Assembly (NCBI GenBank): GCA_002424305.1
Contig: DIQZ01000049.1
Span: forward strand, 12,714 to 66,220
Origin: Firmicutes bacterium UBA5449
GTDB lineage: Bacteria; Bacillota; SHA-98; UBA4971
Reading direction: 5' to 3'
Length of the DNA stretch: 53,507 nt
The notes under the pieces were generated by a model. It was not told the DNA's origin and searched no databases. It was given only the letters and a program-made list of their open reading frames with translations. How positions within the stretch are numbered: the first letter of the stretch is position 1; every line of letters starts with the position of its first letter. A program made the position numbers and the translations under genes. Positions 26,000 through 34,860 of the stretch are shown piece after piece.

Positions 26000-26430
26000 G
26001 GGGTATAATACCGATAACTGTTAGAGAATAGTCTCAAAAACTTAGAAGGAATCTTGATTTGGGTGACGAAATGTAATGGCAAGTCAAACTGTCATCCCAC
26101 ATTATCTTGATATCTCAGTGTTGTTATTCTTCAGATAGCAATACTTATTTGTCCGCAGTCGTTATGGGTTTCAAGAGGTGCTTTTCAATCCCAATGAAGT
26201 CTCCCTGGTAGCTTTTGAAGAATACAGTGTAATAGGCGCTTAAATGCTTCTCTATTTCAGCGCTGAGACGGTTCTTGCTATTTTGCCGGTTTTGACATTT
26301 TCAATAGGTCTTGGGTAGGTTCACGCATGCATTTTCATCGTGTCCCAAGTCCTCGCTTGTCAATTTCAGAAGAATCCGGAGAGAAGTATGGTAGTCGCGC
26401 TAAAATTACAGGAAAGGAAATGATACGTGC
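26000..26430. other. Long rho leader region
   Basis: 431 bases with no convincing coding frame on either strand. A TATAAT lies at 26004-26009 with a poor -35, and TTGACA occurs in the 26290s without a good -10. rho genes are often autoregulated through a long leader, so a long untranslated leader is plausible. I see no recognisable riboswitch or terminator here. Confidence 0.4.
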
Positions 26431-27744
26431 ATGGCACGAAATGGTCAAAACCACAATGAAGACCAAAAGATGAATCTTGGTGACCTTGAAGCAAAAACCA
26501 TCCAAGAGTTATATGAGGTCGCACGGAATCTAGGTATTGCCAGTGTTTCAAAGCTTCGGAAAAAGGAGTTAGTTTTCGAGATACTGAAGGTGCGGGCAGA
26601 GAAGGAAGGTCTGATTTTTGCTGACGGCATATTAGAAATAATGAATGACGGGTTTGGTTTTCTCAGGGTGTCCGGTTTACATCCAAGCCCTGATGATATT
26701 TATGTCTCGCCTTCACAGATAAGAAGATTTGCTCTTCGTACAGGGGATGAGATATCCGGCCAGATAAGACCGCCTAAGGACAATGAGAAGTATTTTGCTC
26801 TTCTCAGAGTAGAGGCTGTAAATGAGGCTGATCCCGACAGTGCTACGAGAAGATTGTTTTTCGAGGATCTTACCCCCATATACCCCAACGATAGACTGCA
26901 TCTGGAGACCTCAACAAAAGAAGTAACCACTCGTATGATAGATTTAGTGGCGCCTTTGGGAAAAGGGCAGCGTGGCCTCATAGTCTCGCCTCCGAAAGCA
27001 GGCAAGACCACTGTGCTTAAGAAACTGGCTAACTCAATAACCACTAATCATCCTGACGTGGTTCTTCTTGTCCTACTCATTGATGAACGCCCTGAGGAAG
27101 TAACAGATATGCAGCGGTCTGTAAGAGGTCTTGTAATGAGCTCTACATTCGATCTGCCTCCCGAGAACCACATAAGAGTGTCTGAGATGGTGTTGGAGAG
27201 GGCGAAGCGTCTTGTGGAACATTCAAAGGATGTAGTAATCTTGATGGACAGTATCACAAGGCTTGCCAGAGCCTATAACCTTGTTGAGCCCCCGAGTGGG
27301 AGAACTCTGTCAGGAGGACTTGACCCTAACGCTCTTCGGAGTCCTAAGAGGTTCTTCGGGGCAGCACGAAATATTGAAGAGGGTGGAAGCCTTACTATTA
27401 TGGCTACAGCATTGGTTGAGACAGGTAGTCGTATGGATGATGTCATATATGAGGAATTCAAGGGTACAGGCAACATGGAACTGCATCTTGACCGTAAGCT
27501 TTCTGAAAAACGTATTTTCCCGGCAATTGACATCAACAAGTCAGGGACACGCAAGGAAGAACTCCTACTTACTGCAGAAGAATTGGATATGATGTATCTA
27601 TTGCGGAGAGCTATGGGAAATCTGGGTTCACAGGAAATGACGGAACTGGTAATTGAACGTCTTCGTCATACAAAGAATAATGAAGAGTTTAGGCAACTCG
27701 TGGTAAAATCCTCTTTTGCAGATAATGTCAGAGCTCTGAGTTAG
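26431..27744 (+). CDS. rho: Transcription termination factor Rho
   Basis: 437 aa hexameric RNA helicase. N-terminal helical domain (LGDLEAKTIQELYEVARNLG), then the cold-shock-like primary RNA site with DGFGFLRVS. The motor domain has Walker A SPPKAGKTT near 187-195, the Walker B region VVLLVLLIDERPEEVTD and the R-loop region in GGLDPNALRSPKRFFGAARN. ATG at 26431 has AGGAAAGG about 11 bases upstream; ATG ten codons later (before NLGDLEAK) is the alternative. There is no large insertion of the kind found in actinobacterial Rho. Confidence 0.96.
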   Translation: MARNGQNHNEDQKMNLGDLEAKTIQELYEVARNLGIASVSKLRKKELVFEILKVRAEKEGLIFADGILEIMNDGFGFLRVSGLHPSPDDIYVSPSQIRRFALRTGDEISGQIRPPKDNEKYFALLRVEAVNEADPDSATRRLFFEDLTPIYPNDRLHLETSTKEVTTRMIDLVAPLGKGQRGLIVSPPKAGKTTVLKKLANSITTNHPDVVLLVLLIDERPEEVTDMQRSVRGLVMSSTFDLPPENHIRVSEMVLERAKRLVEHSKDVVILMDSITRLARAYNLVEPPSGRTLSGGLDPNALRSPKRFFGAARNIEEGGSLTIMATALVETGSRMDDVIYEEFKGTGNMELHLDRKLSEKRIFPAIDINKSGTRKEELLLTAEELDMMYLLRRAMGNLGSQEMTELVIERLRHTKNNEEFRQLVVKSSFADNVRALS

Positions 27745-27871
27745 TGGAGTCAGGGCTTTTGGAAAACTGCCCGCCTAATACCTACTGGAATGCTTTCATT
27801 ATTTATGCAAAGTGTTTCGGGAGAGCCACCGGTGCGTTCTGCTGCGATGCTTGCAGAGATGTCGCAGTGAA

Positions 27872-29221
27872 ATGTATAATGACAACATACAGTCACTCGT
27901 AGCCGGTGAGGAAGTTAGAGATATGTTTTGCACACTATACTGCGATGAGCAGGGTAATATGTATGAAGAGCTGAGTCTCGCTGCTGTGGGTCGGTCATGG
28001 GATGAGATATGGGAGATTGAATCCGGTGACATGATTCCTATGCCTAAGGGGTCCACAATCTTGGTGTTACCCAGGCGTCATTCATTGGGCATATCGCCTG
28101 ACACAGGTGAGGTGCTCTCTGTATGGACTTACGAAGAGACCATGGAAAAAGGCGTGGAGAGGCCGGGCTTGGCTGTAGGGGCCTTATTGCCAATAGGATT
28201 TACTCGTACATTAGCTCCGGCATATGTCTTAGAGGCGAATGCAAAACGCATCACCTTGCCCCTATACGGCTACACAGCTATGGCTATCCAAGAGGGGAAG
28301 CCCTACGTGGCTGCTCTGCAAACAGATGATCCGACAAAATGGGATTCTAAGTATTATGATACGCCTGACCTTGCTCAGAAGGTAGAGGAGAGGCTGGAAG
28401 AACATCCGAATAACAGGCTTCTTCAACAGCTTGCCAAGTGTTCAGTAACATACTCTTGCCCTACGGCGCAGAACGTGTTTTTCAGGCGATGGGAAGGCGG
28501 GATTCCTGTGTCTCCTACCTGTTCTGCTCGTTGCATCGGGTGTATTTCACTACAGCCTTCAGAGTGTTGTCCCTCTGCTCAAACAAGGATTGACTTTGTT
28601 CCTTCTGTCCAAGAAATAGTAGAGATAGCAGTGCCTCATCTCAGAGACGCAAGTTCTGCCATAATCAGTTTTGGCCAGGGCTGTGAAGGGGATCCACTCC
28701 TTCAAGGAGAAGTCCTCTCTCAGGCTATTGCTGTCATTCGAGCTGAGACTTGCCGGGGTATCCTGAACATGAATACAAACGCAGGCCTCACCACAGAACT
28801 GACGAAGGTCTGTAGAGCCGGGCTCGACAGTATCAGGGTGAGCTTGGTGAGTGCCAGAGAAGAAGTATATAACGCATACCATCGCCCTGAAGGTTATTGT
28901 TTCAGTGATGTCATTGCTTCAATAAGGCAAGCAAAGGATCTTGGGGTATATGTGTCATTGAATCTTCTCACATTCCCCGGACTTACGGATCGCAAGGAAG
29001 AGTATGAGGCTCTCTCCGATCTCGTAGACAAGTTGGGAATTGACATGATACAGTTCAGGAACCTTAACATTGACCCGGATATATTGGTGCAGGCCCTACC
29101 CGGCTCCGGGCAAGAGGCCATAGGGATCGGGGCATTAGTTCAGGGTCTGCGGACTAGGTTCCCCCATGTACGACTGGGGAATTTCAGTCCTTCCAATGAG
29201 GAGCTGGGGCGCGAACCATAA
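27872..29221 (+). CDS. Radical SAM protein of unknown substrate
   Basis: About 449 aa. The iron-sulfur motif CxxxCxxC is Cys217-Ser-Ala-Arg-Cys221-Ile-Gly-Cys224, with SFGQGCEGDPLL and INxNTNAG-like NMNTNAGL further on, as in radical SAM barrels. The first ~200 residues form a separate domain of unknown role that includes PRRHSLGISPDTGEV; a cysteine-containing stretch LQPSECCPSAQ follows the cluster. The start is uncertain: ATG 27872 has a weak site, and the ATG before FCTLYCDE has GGTGAGGAAG upstream. It lies between rho and a flippase-like gene, 30 bases before the latter. The SAM family call is firm; function is not recognised. Confidence 0.8.
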   Translation: MYNDNIQSLVAGEEVRDMFCTLYCDEQGNMYEELSLAAVGRSWDEIWEIESGDMIPMPKGSTILVLPRRHSLGISPDTGEVLSVWTYEETMEKGVERPGLAVGALLPIGFTRTLAPAYVLEANAKRITLPLYGYTAMAIQEGKPYVAALQTDDPTKWDSKYYDTPDLAQKVEERLEEHPNNRLLQQLAKCSVTYSCPTAQNVFFRRWEGGIPVSPTCSARCIGCISLQPSECCPSAQTRIDFVPSVQEIVEIAVPHLRDASSAIISFGQGCEGDPLLQGEVLSQAIAVIRAETCRGILNMNTNAGLTTELTKVCRAGLDSIRVSLVSAREEVYNAYHRPEGYCFSDVIASIRQAKDLGVYVSLNLLTFPGLTDRKEEYEALSDLVDKLGIDMIQFRNLNIDPDILVQALPGSGQEAIGIGALVQGLRTRFPHVRLGNFSPSNEELGREP

Positions 29222-29251
29222 ACAGCGTTCAAGTGATGAGAGGCGAGCAGT

Positions 29252-30322
29252 GTGAAAGAGCCGACTAACACGAGAAGGCTGATACGGGGAACTGCCGGGG
29301 CTGTTTTGCTGAGTGCCCTTGCTGCTTTCATAATATTGCAAGTTACATCCCAAGGTGAGGACTTGCGTACTCTATTCCAAGTAGATTTCTCGCAACTTGC
29401 AATTGCAGGTTGTCTCGTTGTGTTAGGTTGGGTCTTGGACGCAGTTCGCATAAAAGCTCTTGTAGCCGCTCTGGGAGGCAGACTCAGATTCTTGACTGCA
29501 CTAAGGATTACTCTTGCCGGTGGATTCGCGGCTTGTGTTACTCCTTTTGATACCGGTGGTGAGCCTCTTCAAGTATACCTTCTTCATAAACAAGGCTTTG
29601 AACCCGGCGAATCCACAGCGATAATAACTCTAAAAAGCCTGATAAGCGCTGTTGCAAGGCTGTTTTTAGTGCTTTTGTTTCCTACCTGGTATCTAGTAAG
29701 GCGGCGAACTTGGGCGCTTCCGAAGAGCCTTGAGACTGCTCTTTTCATAGGTCTTCTAGTCTACACTTCCTTTTTCGGGCTTAGCGTGTTTTTTGCTGCC
29801 TATCCTGAGTACATTAGGGTTATCATGGATAGGAGCCTAAACAATAAATTTATGAACAGGTTTATCTCAAAATCCACTGCGGATACTGTAATGGAGCACG
29901 TAGAAAAAGGAGTATGTGACTTTCGTACAGCTTTGACCCTGTTTCTGCGAGAGAAGAGATCTACACTTATCATCATATCAATCTTGAGTCTCATTGCATG
30001 GGCTATCGCTTTCTTCATTCCTGTCCTGATTCTCCAGGGTCTGGGAATCGCTCCGCCGTTTGCTGAAACAATGGCTATTGCAGGCATCTTTTATTTGGCG
30101 GCGGCTTATGCGCCTACCCCCGGATCAAGTGGAGCGGCCGAGTTAAGTTTAGCAGCTCTATTTGGTTCGATAGTGCCGTTTCCGCTCTTAGGTGTATTTG
30201 TTCTTCTGTGGCGGAGTGTAACTTACTATCTCACGTTGATTGTCGGAGGAATTACCCTCTTATTGACTTATGATAATAAGAAACCTGACGATGAAAGGGA
30301 GACTGGAGGAAAGCGGGAGTAA
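29252..30322 (+). CDS. Flippase-like membrane protein (UPF0104/LPG synthase TM type)
   Basis: 356 aa with eight or so membrane helices. It resembles the lysylphosphatidylglycerol synthase transmembrane/AglD-like family (UPF0104), seen in GGFAACVTPFDTGGEPLQVYLL and the late AAAYAPTPGSSGAAELSLAALFG, both typical. Proteins of this group move or modify lipid-linked substrates, but the one here is unknown because it lacks a cytosolic aminoacyl-transferase domain. GTG at 29252 has GAGAGG eight bases upstream. The next gene, an MFS transporter, starts 16 bases after the stop. Confidence 0.82.
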   Translation: MKEPTNTRRLIRGTAGAVLLSALAAFIILQVTSQGEDLRTLFQVDFSQLAIAGCLVVLGWVLDAVRIKALVAALGGRLRFLTALRITLAGGFAACVTPFDTGGEPLQVYLLHKQGFEPGESTAIITLKSLISAVARLFLVLLFPTWYLVRRRTWALPKSLETALFIGLLVYTSFFGLSVFFAAYPEYIRVIMDRSLNNKFMNRFISKSTADTVMEHVEKGVCDFRTALTLFLREKRSTLIIISILSLIAWAIAFFIPVLILQGLGIAPPFAETMAIAGIFYLAAAYAPTPGSSGAAELSLAALFGSIVPFPLLGVFVLLWRSVTYYLTLIVGGITLLLTYDNKKPDDERETGGKRE

Positions 30323-30337
30323 ATCATCCCGTGGTGG

Positions 30338-31651
30338 TTGAAGAAGCTTGCGAACTTACTGCAACCCTCCATGAATGGCGAGGTCAAGCATAATTTTATC
30401 TATAGCACTCTCGAGGGTATGGTAACTAACATGGCATTTAGCCTTGTTAACCCATTTCTTGGAGTGTATGCTATTGCTCTTGGCGCTTCCAGTCTCATGG
30501 TGGGTCTTCTTACTGCTATTCCGGCGCTTGTTAACACCCTTGTTTTCTTGCCTGCAGCAGGGTTTGTGGAGAAGAGAAAATCCAGGCTTCCTATAGTCCT
30601 ATTTTGGGCGGGACTCCATAGATCGCTTTATATGATCTTGGCCTTCCTTCCCCTTATTCCTTGGGGAAGGCCTGCATTTCTTGTAGCTACTATTACACTG
30701 ATGTCTGTTCCGGGAGCTATTTCCGGAGTAGCTTGGACAGCCATGGTGGGAGACATGTTTCCTGCGGAGGATCGAGGGGAAGTTTTCGGCATGAGAAATA
30801 TGTTCTTAGGGGTAACAGGAATCCTAGGGACGTTGTTGGCAGGGCGTCTTTTGGACGGTGTGTCTTTTCCTAAAAACTTTACACTGCTGTTTCTTATCTC
30901 GGCAGGACTTGGCGGAATTGGCATCGTATTCATGTCTAAGATGCATGAGCCTCCACTGGTGGAACGCGTTCATTTCGAAGAGTCGAAGAGGCTGATGCCC
31001 CGGGTTAAGGAGCTCATAGATGATGAGGAATTAGGCTCTCAGTTCAAGATATTCTGTGCAAGTTCCTTTTTCCTATGGTCCGGATTTGGATTTGTCGCCG
31101 CAATGTGGAGTATTTATCACGTAGAAGTTCTGAGACTGTCACATACTGTAATTGCCGGGTTTTCAGTGCTTTCGGGAATTACCGCTGTAGTGGGGTCGCG
31201 CTATTTTGGCAAGGTGGCGTCACGCAGAGGTAACGTCATTGTGTTATTCGTTTGCATGATAGTTGTAGGCGTATTTCCGATTATATACACTCTGTCTCCG
31301 TCTGTCATGTTTCTTAACGTAATGCAACTGGTATCCGGGTTTGTTATGGGTGGTCTCAATCTTGCAGTATTCAATCTGGTATTTGCATATTCCAGACCTG
31401 AAAAAAGTCCGAGCGCAACAGCAGTCTTCAATATGCTTATCAACCTCGCATCATTTATTTCTCCGTTCTTGGGTGATATGTGTTACAAGAGGGTTGGGAT
31501 TTACGTTACATTTTATGTAGGCGCAGGACTTCGCCTTTCAGCCCTGATTGTTCTGGCAAAACTTGTAGGGACTTCCGTTTTGGCAGAGAAACGAGGTATG
31601 GGGTATTCCGGTTTTTCCAGAGTCGTATCCCACAGGGAGGGAAGATCTTGA
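30338..31651 (+). CDS. MFS transporter
   Basis: 437 aa, about twelve membrane helices in two halves. Glycine-rich major-facilitator features include VGDMFPAEDRGEVFGMRN between helices 4 and 5. The substrate is not evident. Start is TTG at 30338, which lies very near a GGTGG; an ATG eleven codons on has no better site. The stop overlaps the TTG start of the darA gene (TTGA), so the two are probably coupled. Confidence 0.83.
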   Translation: MKKLANLLQPSMNGEVKHNFIYSTLEGMVTNMAFSLVNPFLGVYAIALGASSLMVGLLTAIPALVNTLVFLPAAGFVEKRKSRLPIVLFWAGLHRSLYMILAFLPLIPWGRPAFLVATITLMSVPGAISGVAWTAMVGDMFPAEDRGEVFGMRNMFLGVTGILGTLLAGRLLDGVSFPKNFTLLFLISAGLGGIGIVFMSKMHEPPLVERVHFEESKRLMPRVKELIDDEELGSQFKIFCASSFFLWSGFGFVAAMWSIYHVEVLRLSHTVIAGFSVLSGITAVVGSRYFGKVASRRGNVIVLFVCMIVVGVFPIIYTLSPSVMFLNVMQLVSGFVMGGLNLAVFNLVFAYSRPEKSPSATAVFNMLINLASFISPFLGDMCYKRVGIYVTFYVGAGLRLSALIVLAKLVGTSVLAEKRGMGYSGFSRVVSHREGRS

Positions 31652-31974
31652 GGTTAGTCATTGTCATTGTGAGGGGTCATGATGCGCTCGGTCTTCTGGA
31701 TGCGCTGGCACATAAGCACATCGGTGCTACCAGACTTGCTGCCACAGGAGGGTTTATGAGTGAAGGTAGGACTACCTTCTTGATAGGCATACCAAATGAC
31801 CAAGAAGATGAGGTCATTGAAATTATTAGAAAGTGTTGCTCAAAGCGCCTCCGGGCGGCTCCGCAGTTCACACCCACCGGGGATCAAGTGCCACCTGCTG
31901 CAGTGCCTATGGAGTACGAGGCAGGAGGGGCTATCATTTTTGTCACCGACGTAGAGGAGCTCATAAGGCTCTGA
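31648..31974 (+). CDS. darA: Cyclic-di-AMP receptor DarA (PII-like)
   Basis: 108 aa, same length as Bacillus DarA (PstA/YaaQ). Features are LRLVIVIVRGHDALGLLDAL, then RLAATGGFMSEGRTTFLIG, whose ATGGF-x-GxTTFxIG pattern is the family hallmark and lines the c-di-AMP site, and the closing GGAIIFVTDVEEL. It is a trimeric signal-binding protein with unknown downstream partner. TTG at 31648 has GGGAGGGAAG just upstream; the longer frame from 31480 lies inside the MFS gene. A c-di-AMP cyclase is not in the window. Confidence 0.93.
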   Translation: MRLVIVIVRGHDALGLLDALAHKHIGATRLAATGGFMSEGRTTFLIGIPNDQEDEVIEIIRKCCSKRLRAAPQFTPTGDQVPPAAVPMEYEAGGAIIFVTDVEELIRL

Positions 31975-32031
31975 GTATGGTGCAATTGATTTATGTCTTT
32001 ACATTTTCCAAGTAAGGAGGATACGCGATCC

Positions 32032-32556
32032 ATGCTTAAGTTGCGTGAGCCACAGGTAGTTTGGATCTCTCAGTTTGAATCCCCTATTGGGGATCTTTGG
32101 ATGACATCAACCGAGTATGGACTTGTGAGGGTGGCATTTGGCGGGGAGGAAGATCATGGATTGGATTGGGTATTAAAGAGATTCCCCAATACTAAGCTTG
32201 TTCCGGGAGAGAAAAAGAATGCTGAGTTTCATATTGAGCTTCATGAATATTTCGAAGGGCGCCGCAGAGTGTTTACGTGCCAAGTAGACTTGATTGTGAG
32301 CAGATTCAGCAAGACTGTGCTTGATGAAGTATCTCGAATCCCTTTCGGGGCTACTGCAAGTTATAGGGATATAGCCGAAGCTATTGGTATGCCTACTGCT
32401 ACCAGGGCTGTAGGCAGAGCCTTGGCCACAAATCCTGTCCCTGTGATTGTGCCGTGCCATCGTGTGGTAGGTAGTGACGGGGAACTGGTAGGATTTGGCG
32501 GAGGATTGGACATCAAGAAGTGGCTCTTGTCACACGAACGAGGATGTCTACATTAG
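32032..32556 (+). CDS. ogt: Methylated-DNA-[protein]-cysteine S-methyltransferase
   Basis: 174 aa suicide enzyme that takes the methyl group from O6-methylguanine in DNA. The acceptor cysteine is in IVPCHRVVG, preceded by the helix-turn-helix TASYRDIAEAIGMPTATRAVGRAL (arginine finger in RAVG) and followed by GGLDIKKWLLSHE. ATG at 32032 has AAGGAGG eleven bases upstream; ATG 31993 is in frame but lies before that site. It is followed by a hairpin and the ctsR promoter, so it is the end of a transcript that may include darA. Confidence 0.92.
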   Translation: MLKLREPQVVWISQFESPIGDLWMTSTEYGLVRVAFGGEEDHGLDWVLKRFPNTKLVPGEKKNAEFHIELHEYFEGRRRVFTCQVDLIVSRFSKTVLDEVSRIPFGATASYRDIAEAIGMPTATRAVGRALATNPVPVIVPCHRVVGSDGELVGFGGGLDIKKWLLSHERGCLH

Positions 32557-32637
32557 ATTAAGAAATGCGGTGATAAATTAAGCATATATTATGCCCAATC
32601 GAATGTAGGAGGCTTTTTGCCGATATTAGAGCAGTAG

Positions 32638-32663
32638 TGGCGGATGAAACTTCCGCCATTGTT
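32638..32663 (+). terminator. Possible weak terminator after ogt
   Basis: TGGCGG (32638-32643) pairs with CCGCCA (32653-32658), followed by TTGTTT. Short stem, overlapping the ctsR promoter. Confidence 0.4.
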
Positions 32664-32674
32664 TATGGTATAAT
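32646..32674 (+). promoter_or_regulatory. ctsR operon promoter with extended -10
   Basis: TATAAT at 32669-32674 is preceded by TGG, giving an extended -10. The -35 (TGAAAC at 32646-32651, spacing 17) is poor. The CtsR operator lies just downstream. Confidence 0.6.
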
Positions 32675-32683
32675 ACAATATAA

Positions 32684-32701
32684 AGGTCAAGAAAGGTCAA
32701 A
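32684..32701 (+). promoter_or_regulatory. CtsR operator
   Basis: AGGTCAA (32684-32690) and AGGTCAA (32694-32700) form a tandem heptamer with a three-base gap, followed by A. This matches the CtsR box, a direct GGTCAAA-type repeat. It spans roughly +4 to +21 of the predicted transcript, so CtsR binding would block its own operon. Confidence 0.85.
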
Positions 32702-32764
32702 TTGCCATGGCTAATATATATTTTTGGGCTAACCCTATTACTGAGACAACCGGAAGGGGTAATC

Positions 32765-33226
32765 TTGAGCAGTCTATCTGATTTCATTGAACAGTATCTC
32801 AAAGAACTACTGGCAGACGCGGTCGAAGGGATTATTATGCTCCAGAGACGTGAGCTTGCTGAGATGTTTGAATGTGCGCCGTCTCAGATTAACTATGTGC
32901 TGGACACGCGGTTCACCTTAGACAGGGGCTATCTGGTGGAGACCAGAAGAGGCGGCGGTGGCTACATACGTATTGTTAGGTTGACCTTTCGAACAGGCCC
33001 TGACTTCTTATCTGTAGTTGAAGAGAAGATCGGCGATGAGATTACCCGCGGACGGGCTGAGGGTTTACTTTTCAGACTCCAAGAAGAAGGTTTTCTGGAC
33101 GTCCACGAATGTATCTTCATAAGGACAGTATTGGATAGGGAGACTTCAAAGGCGCCCCAAAACTACCGAGGTGCAATCAGGGCCGGCATGTTAAAGGCTA
33201 TGCTTGCCTTACTGCTTCGGGAATGA
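32765..33226 (+). CDS. ctsR: Transcriptional repressor CtsR
   Basis: 153 aa repressor of clp genes, released on heat or protein stress and targeted by the McsB arginine kinase. The N-terminal winged helix has SQINYVLDTRFTLDRGYLVETRRGGGGYIRI, with the glycine-rich wing (RRGGGGYIRI) typical of CtsR. TTG at 32765 with GGAAGGGG upstream is preferred; the frame opens at 32702 but that part lies over the operator. First gene of ctsR-mcsA-mcsB-clpC; mcsA follows after 21 bp. Confidence 0.95.
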   Translation: MSSLSDFIEQYLKELLADAVEGIIMLQRRELAEMFECAPSQINYVLDTRFTLDRGYLVETRRGGGGYIRIVRLTFRTGPDFLSVVEEKIGDEITRGRAEGLLFRLQEEGFLDVHECIFIRTVLDRETSKAPQNYRGAIRAGMLKAMLALLLRE

Positions 33227-33247
33227 GGGGCAATCGGGGGTGAAAGA

Positions 33248-33772
33248 ATGCTTTGTGATGAATGTAGGAAACGACCTGCTAATGTTCACATAACAAAAAT
33301 GGTCAACGGTGTGAAGAGTGAATTTCATCTGTGTGAGGAATGTGCCAGGGACAAGGGGGAATTGAGCTTGATCTCAGAATCAAAGTTCTCGTTCCCCAGT
33401 CTTCTTACAGGTTTGCTCCAGACAGGGTCCGATATAGGGGTGTCTGTGTCAAGGCCCGGTCGCACAGTTGATCGTTGTAAGAACTGCGGACTCGCTTTCT
33501 CTACTTTTGCAAATATGGGTTTCTTGGGATGCAGCGAGTGCTATGAGCAGTTCGGGCCAAGACTCGAACCGCTTATCCGTAGAATACATGGGAATTGTCA
33601 GCACACCGGAAAAGTGCCCAAGAGGATGGGAGGGGCAGCAGGTGTGATGCGGGAGATAGAGAACCTCAGGAATGACCTGGCAAAGCTGGTGTCAGATGAA
33701 AAGTACGAAGACGCGGCTGTGGTTCGTGACAAAATTAAAGCTTTGGAAGAGCGTCTTTCCAATGAGGAGTAG
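33248..33772 (+). CDS. mcsA: McsA, zinc-finger activator of the McsB kinase
   Basis: 174 aa. Two CxxC pairs at the start (CDEC, CEEC), two in the middle (CKNC and CSEC) and a C-terminal UVR motif (EKYEDAAVVRDKIKALEERL). McsA activates McsB and helps control CtsR under heat and metal stress. ATG at 33248 has GGGGGTGA upstream. mcsB starts 14 bases after the stop. Confidence 0.95.
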   Translation: MLCDECRKRPANVHITKMVNGVKSEFHLCEECARDKGELSLISESKFSFPSLLTGLLQTGSDIGVSVSRPGRTVDRCKNCGLAFSTFANMGFLGCSECYEQFGPRLEPLIRRIHGNCQHTGKVPKRMGGAAGVMREIENLRNDLAKLVSDEKYEDAAVVRDKIKALEERLSNEE

Positions 33773-33786
33773 GGGGTGAAAGCAAG

Positions 33787-34860
33787 ATGCCGCTGGAGGA
33801 CATAATAAACAGAACATACAGTGCTTGGATGAGTACAGACGCTCCCCATGCTGATGTAGCCTTAAGTTCTCGTGTAAGGCTCGCGCGAAATCTTGGTAAT
33901 ATCCCCTTTCCTAATCAGGCGTCTGAGACGGATCTTGCCGAGGTTGTAGAAAAAGTACAGAAGGCAATTAGCCGAGCTCCTGAACTTTCCAGGCTTGAAG
34001 TAATGCGTCTGTCAGAAGTTTCCGCGCTGGAGAGACAGATACTCGTGGAGAAGCATCTGATAAGCCCGCAACTCGCTCAGTGCACTCAAAATCGCCTTGC
34101 CATTGTGGCAGAAGACGAGAGTGTAAGCGTGATGGTGAATGAGGAAGATCACATTCGTATCCAAACCCTTCTGCCGGGCTTTCAGCTGAGTGAGGCTTAT
34201 CAGATTGCAGATAAGATTGATGATTTACTCGAAAGTCAACTGGACTATGCTTTTGATGAGCAGATTGGCTATATCGCTGCTTGTCCTACTAATGTCGGGA
34301 CAGGTCTTCGCGTCTCTATCATGGTTCATCTGCCGGCTTTGGTAGCTACCGGCCGGGTAAAGGCGGTGCTCTCTGCTGTATCTAACCTTGGAATAGCAGT
34401 TCGAGGCCTCTACGGCGAGGGAAGCGAGGCATCAGGGAATCTGTTTCAATTGTCAAATCAGGTGACTTTGGGTCGTTCTGAACCGGAACTTATAGAAAAT
34501 CTTGCCGCAGTCACCGGGCAAGTGATAGAACAGGAGCGTGCTACCAGGAAGAAGTTAGTCCTTGAGATGAAGGATCAGTTAGAAGACAAAGTCCATAGGG
34601 CGTACGGAATACTGTCCCATTCAAGATTGATGACATCGCAAGAAGCCCTGAGATTGCTGTCTGATGCGAAGCTTGGTGTGGAATTGCGACTAATATCCGG
34701 AGTTGACGGCAAGACCCTCAATGAACTCATGGTGATTACACAGCCTGCCTACTTACAGAGCCTGGTGGGACAAGAGCTTGACCCGTTAGAGAGGGATATC
34801 AGGCGGGCAGCACTTATAAGGGAGAGAATCAGTAATGGAAGGGAAGGGAAGGAAAGATGA
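33787..34860 (+). CDS. mcsB: Protein-arginine kinase McsB
   Basis: 357 aa phosphagen-kinase-fold enzyme that phosphorylates arginines and marks proteins for ClpC-ClpP. LSSRVRLARNL, VMVNEEDHIRIQ and ACPTNVGTGLRVSI are the nucleotide and substrate-loop motifs. ATG at 33787 has GGGGGTGA upstream. The stop overlaps the clpC start (ATGA), so translation is coupled. Confidence 0.96.
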   Translation: MPLEDIINRTYSAWMSTDAPHADVALSSRVRLARNLGNIPFPNQASETDLAEVVEKVQKAISRAPELSRLEVMRLSEVSALERQILVEKHLISPQLAQCTQNRLAIVAEDESVSVMVNEEDHIRIQTLLPGFQLSEAYQIADKIDDLLESQLDYAFDEQIGYIAACPTNVGTGLRVSIMVHLPALVATGRVKAVLSAVSNLGIAVRGLYGEGSEASGNLFQLSNQVTLGRSEPELIENLAAVTGQVIEQERATRKKLVLEMKDQLEDKVHRAYGILSHSRLMTSQEALRLLSDAKLGVELRLISGVDGKTLNELMVITQPAYLQSLVGQELDPLERDIRRAALIRERISNGREGKER

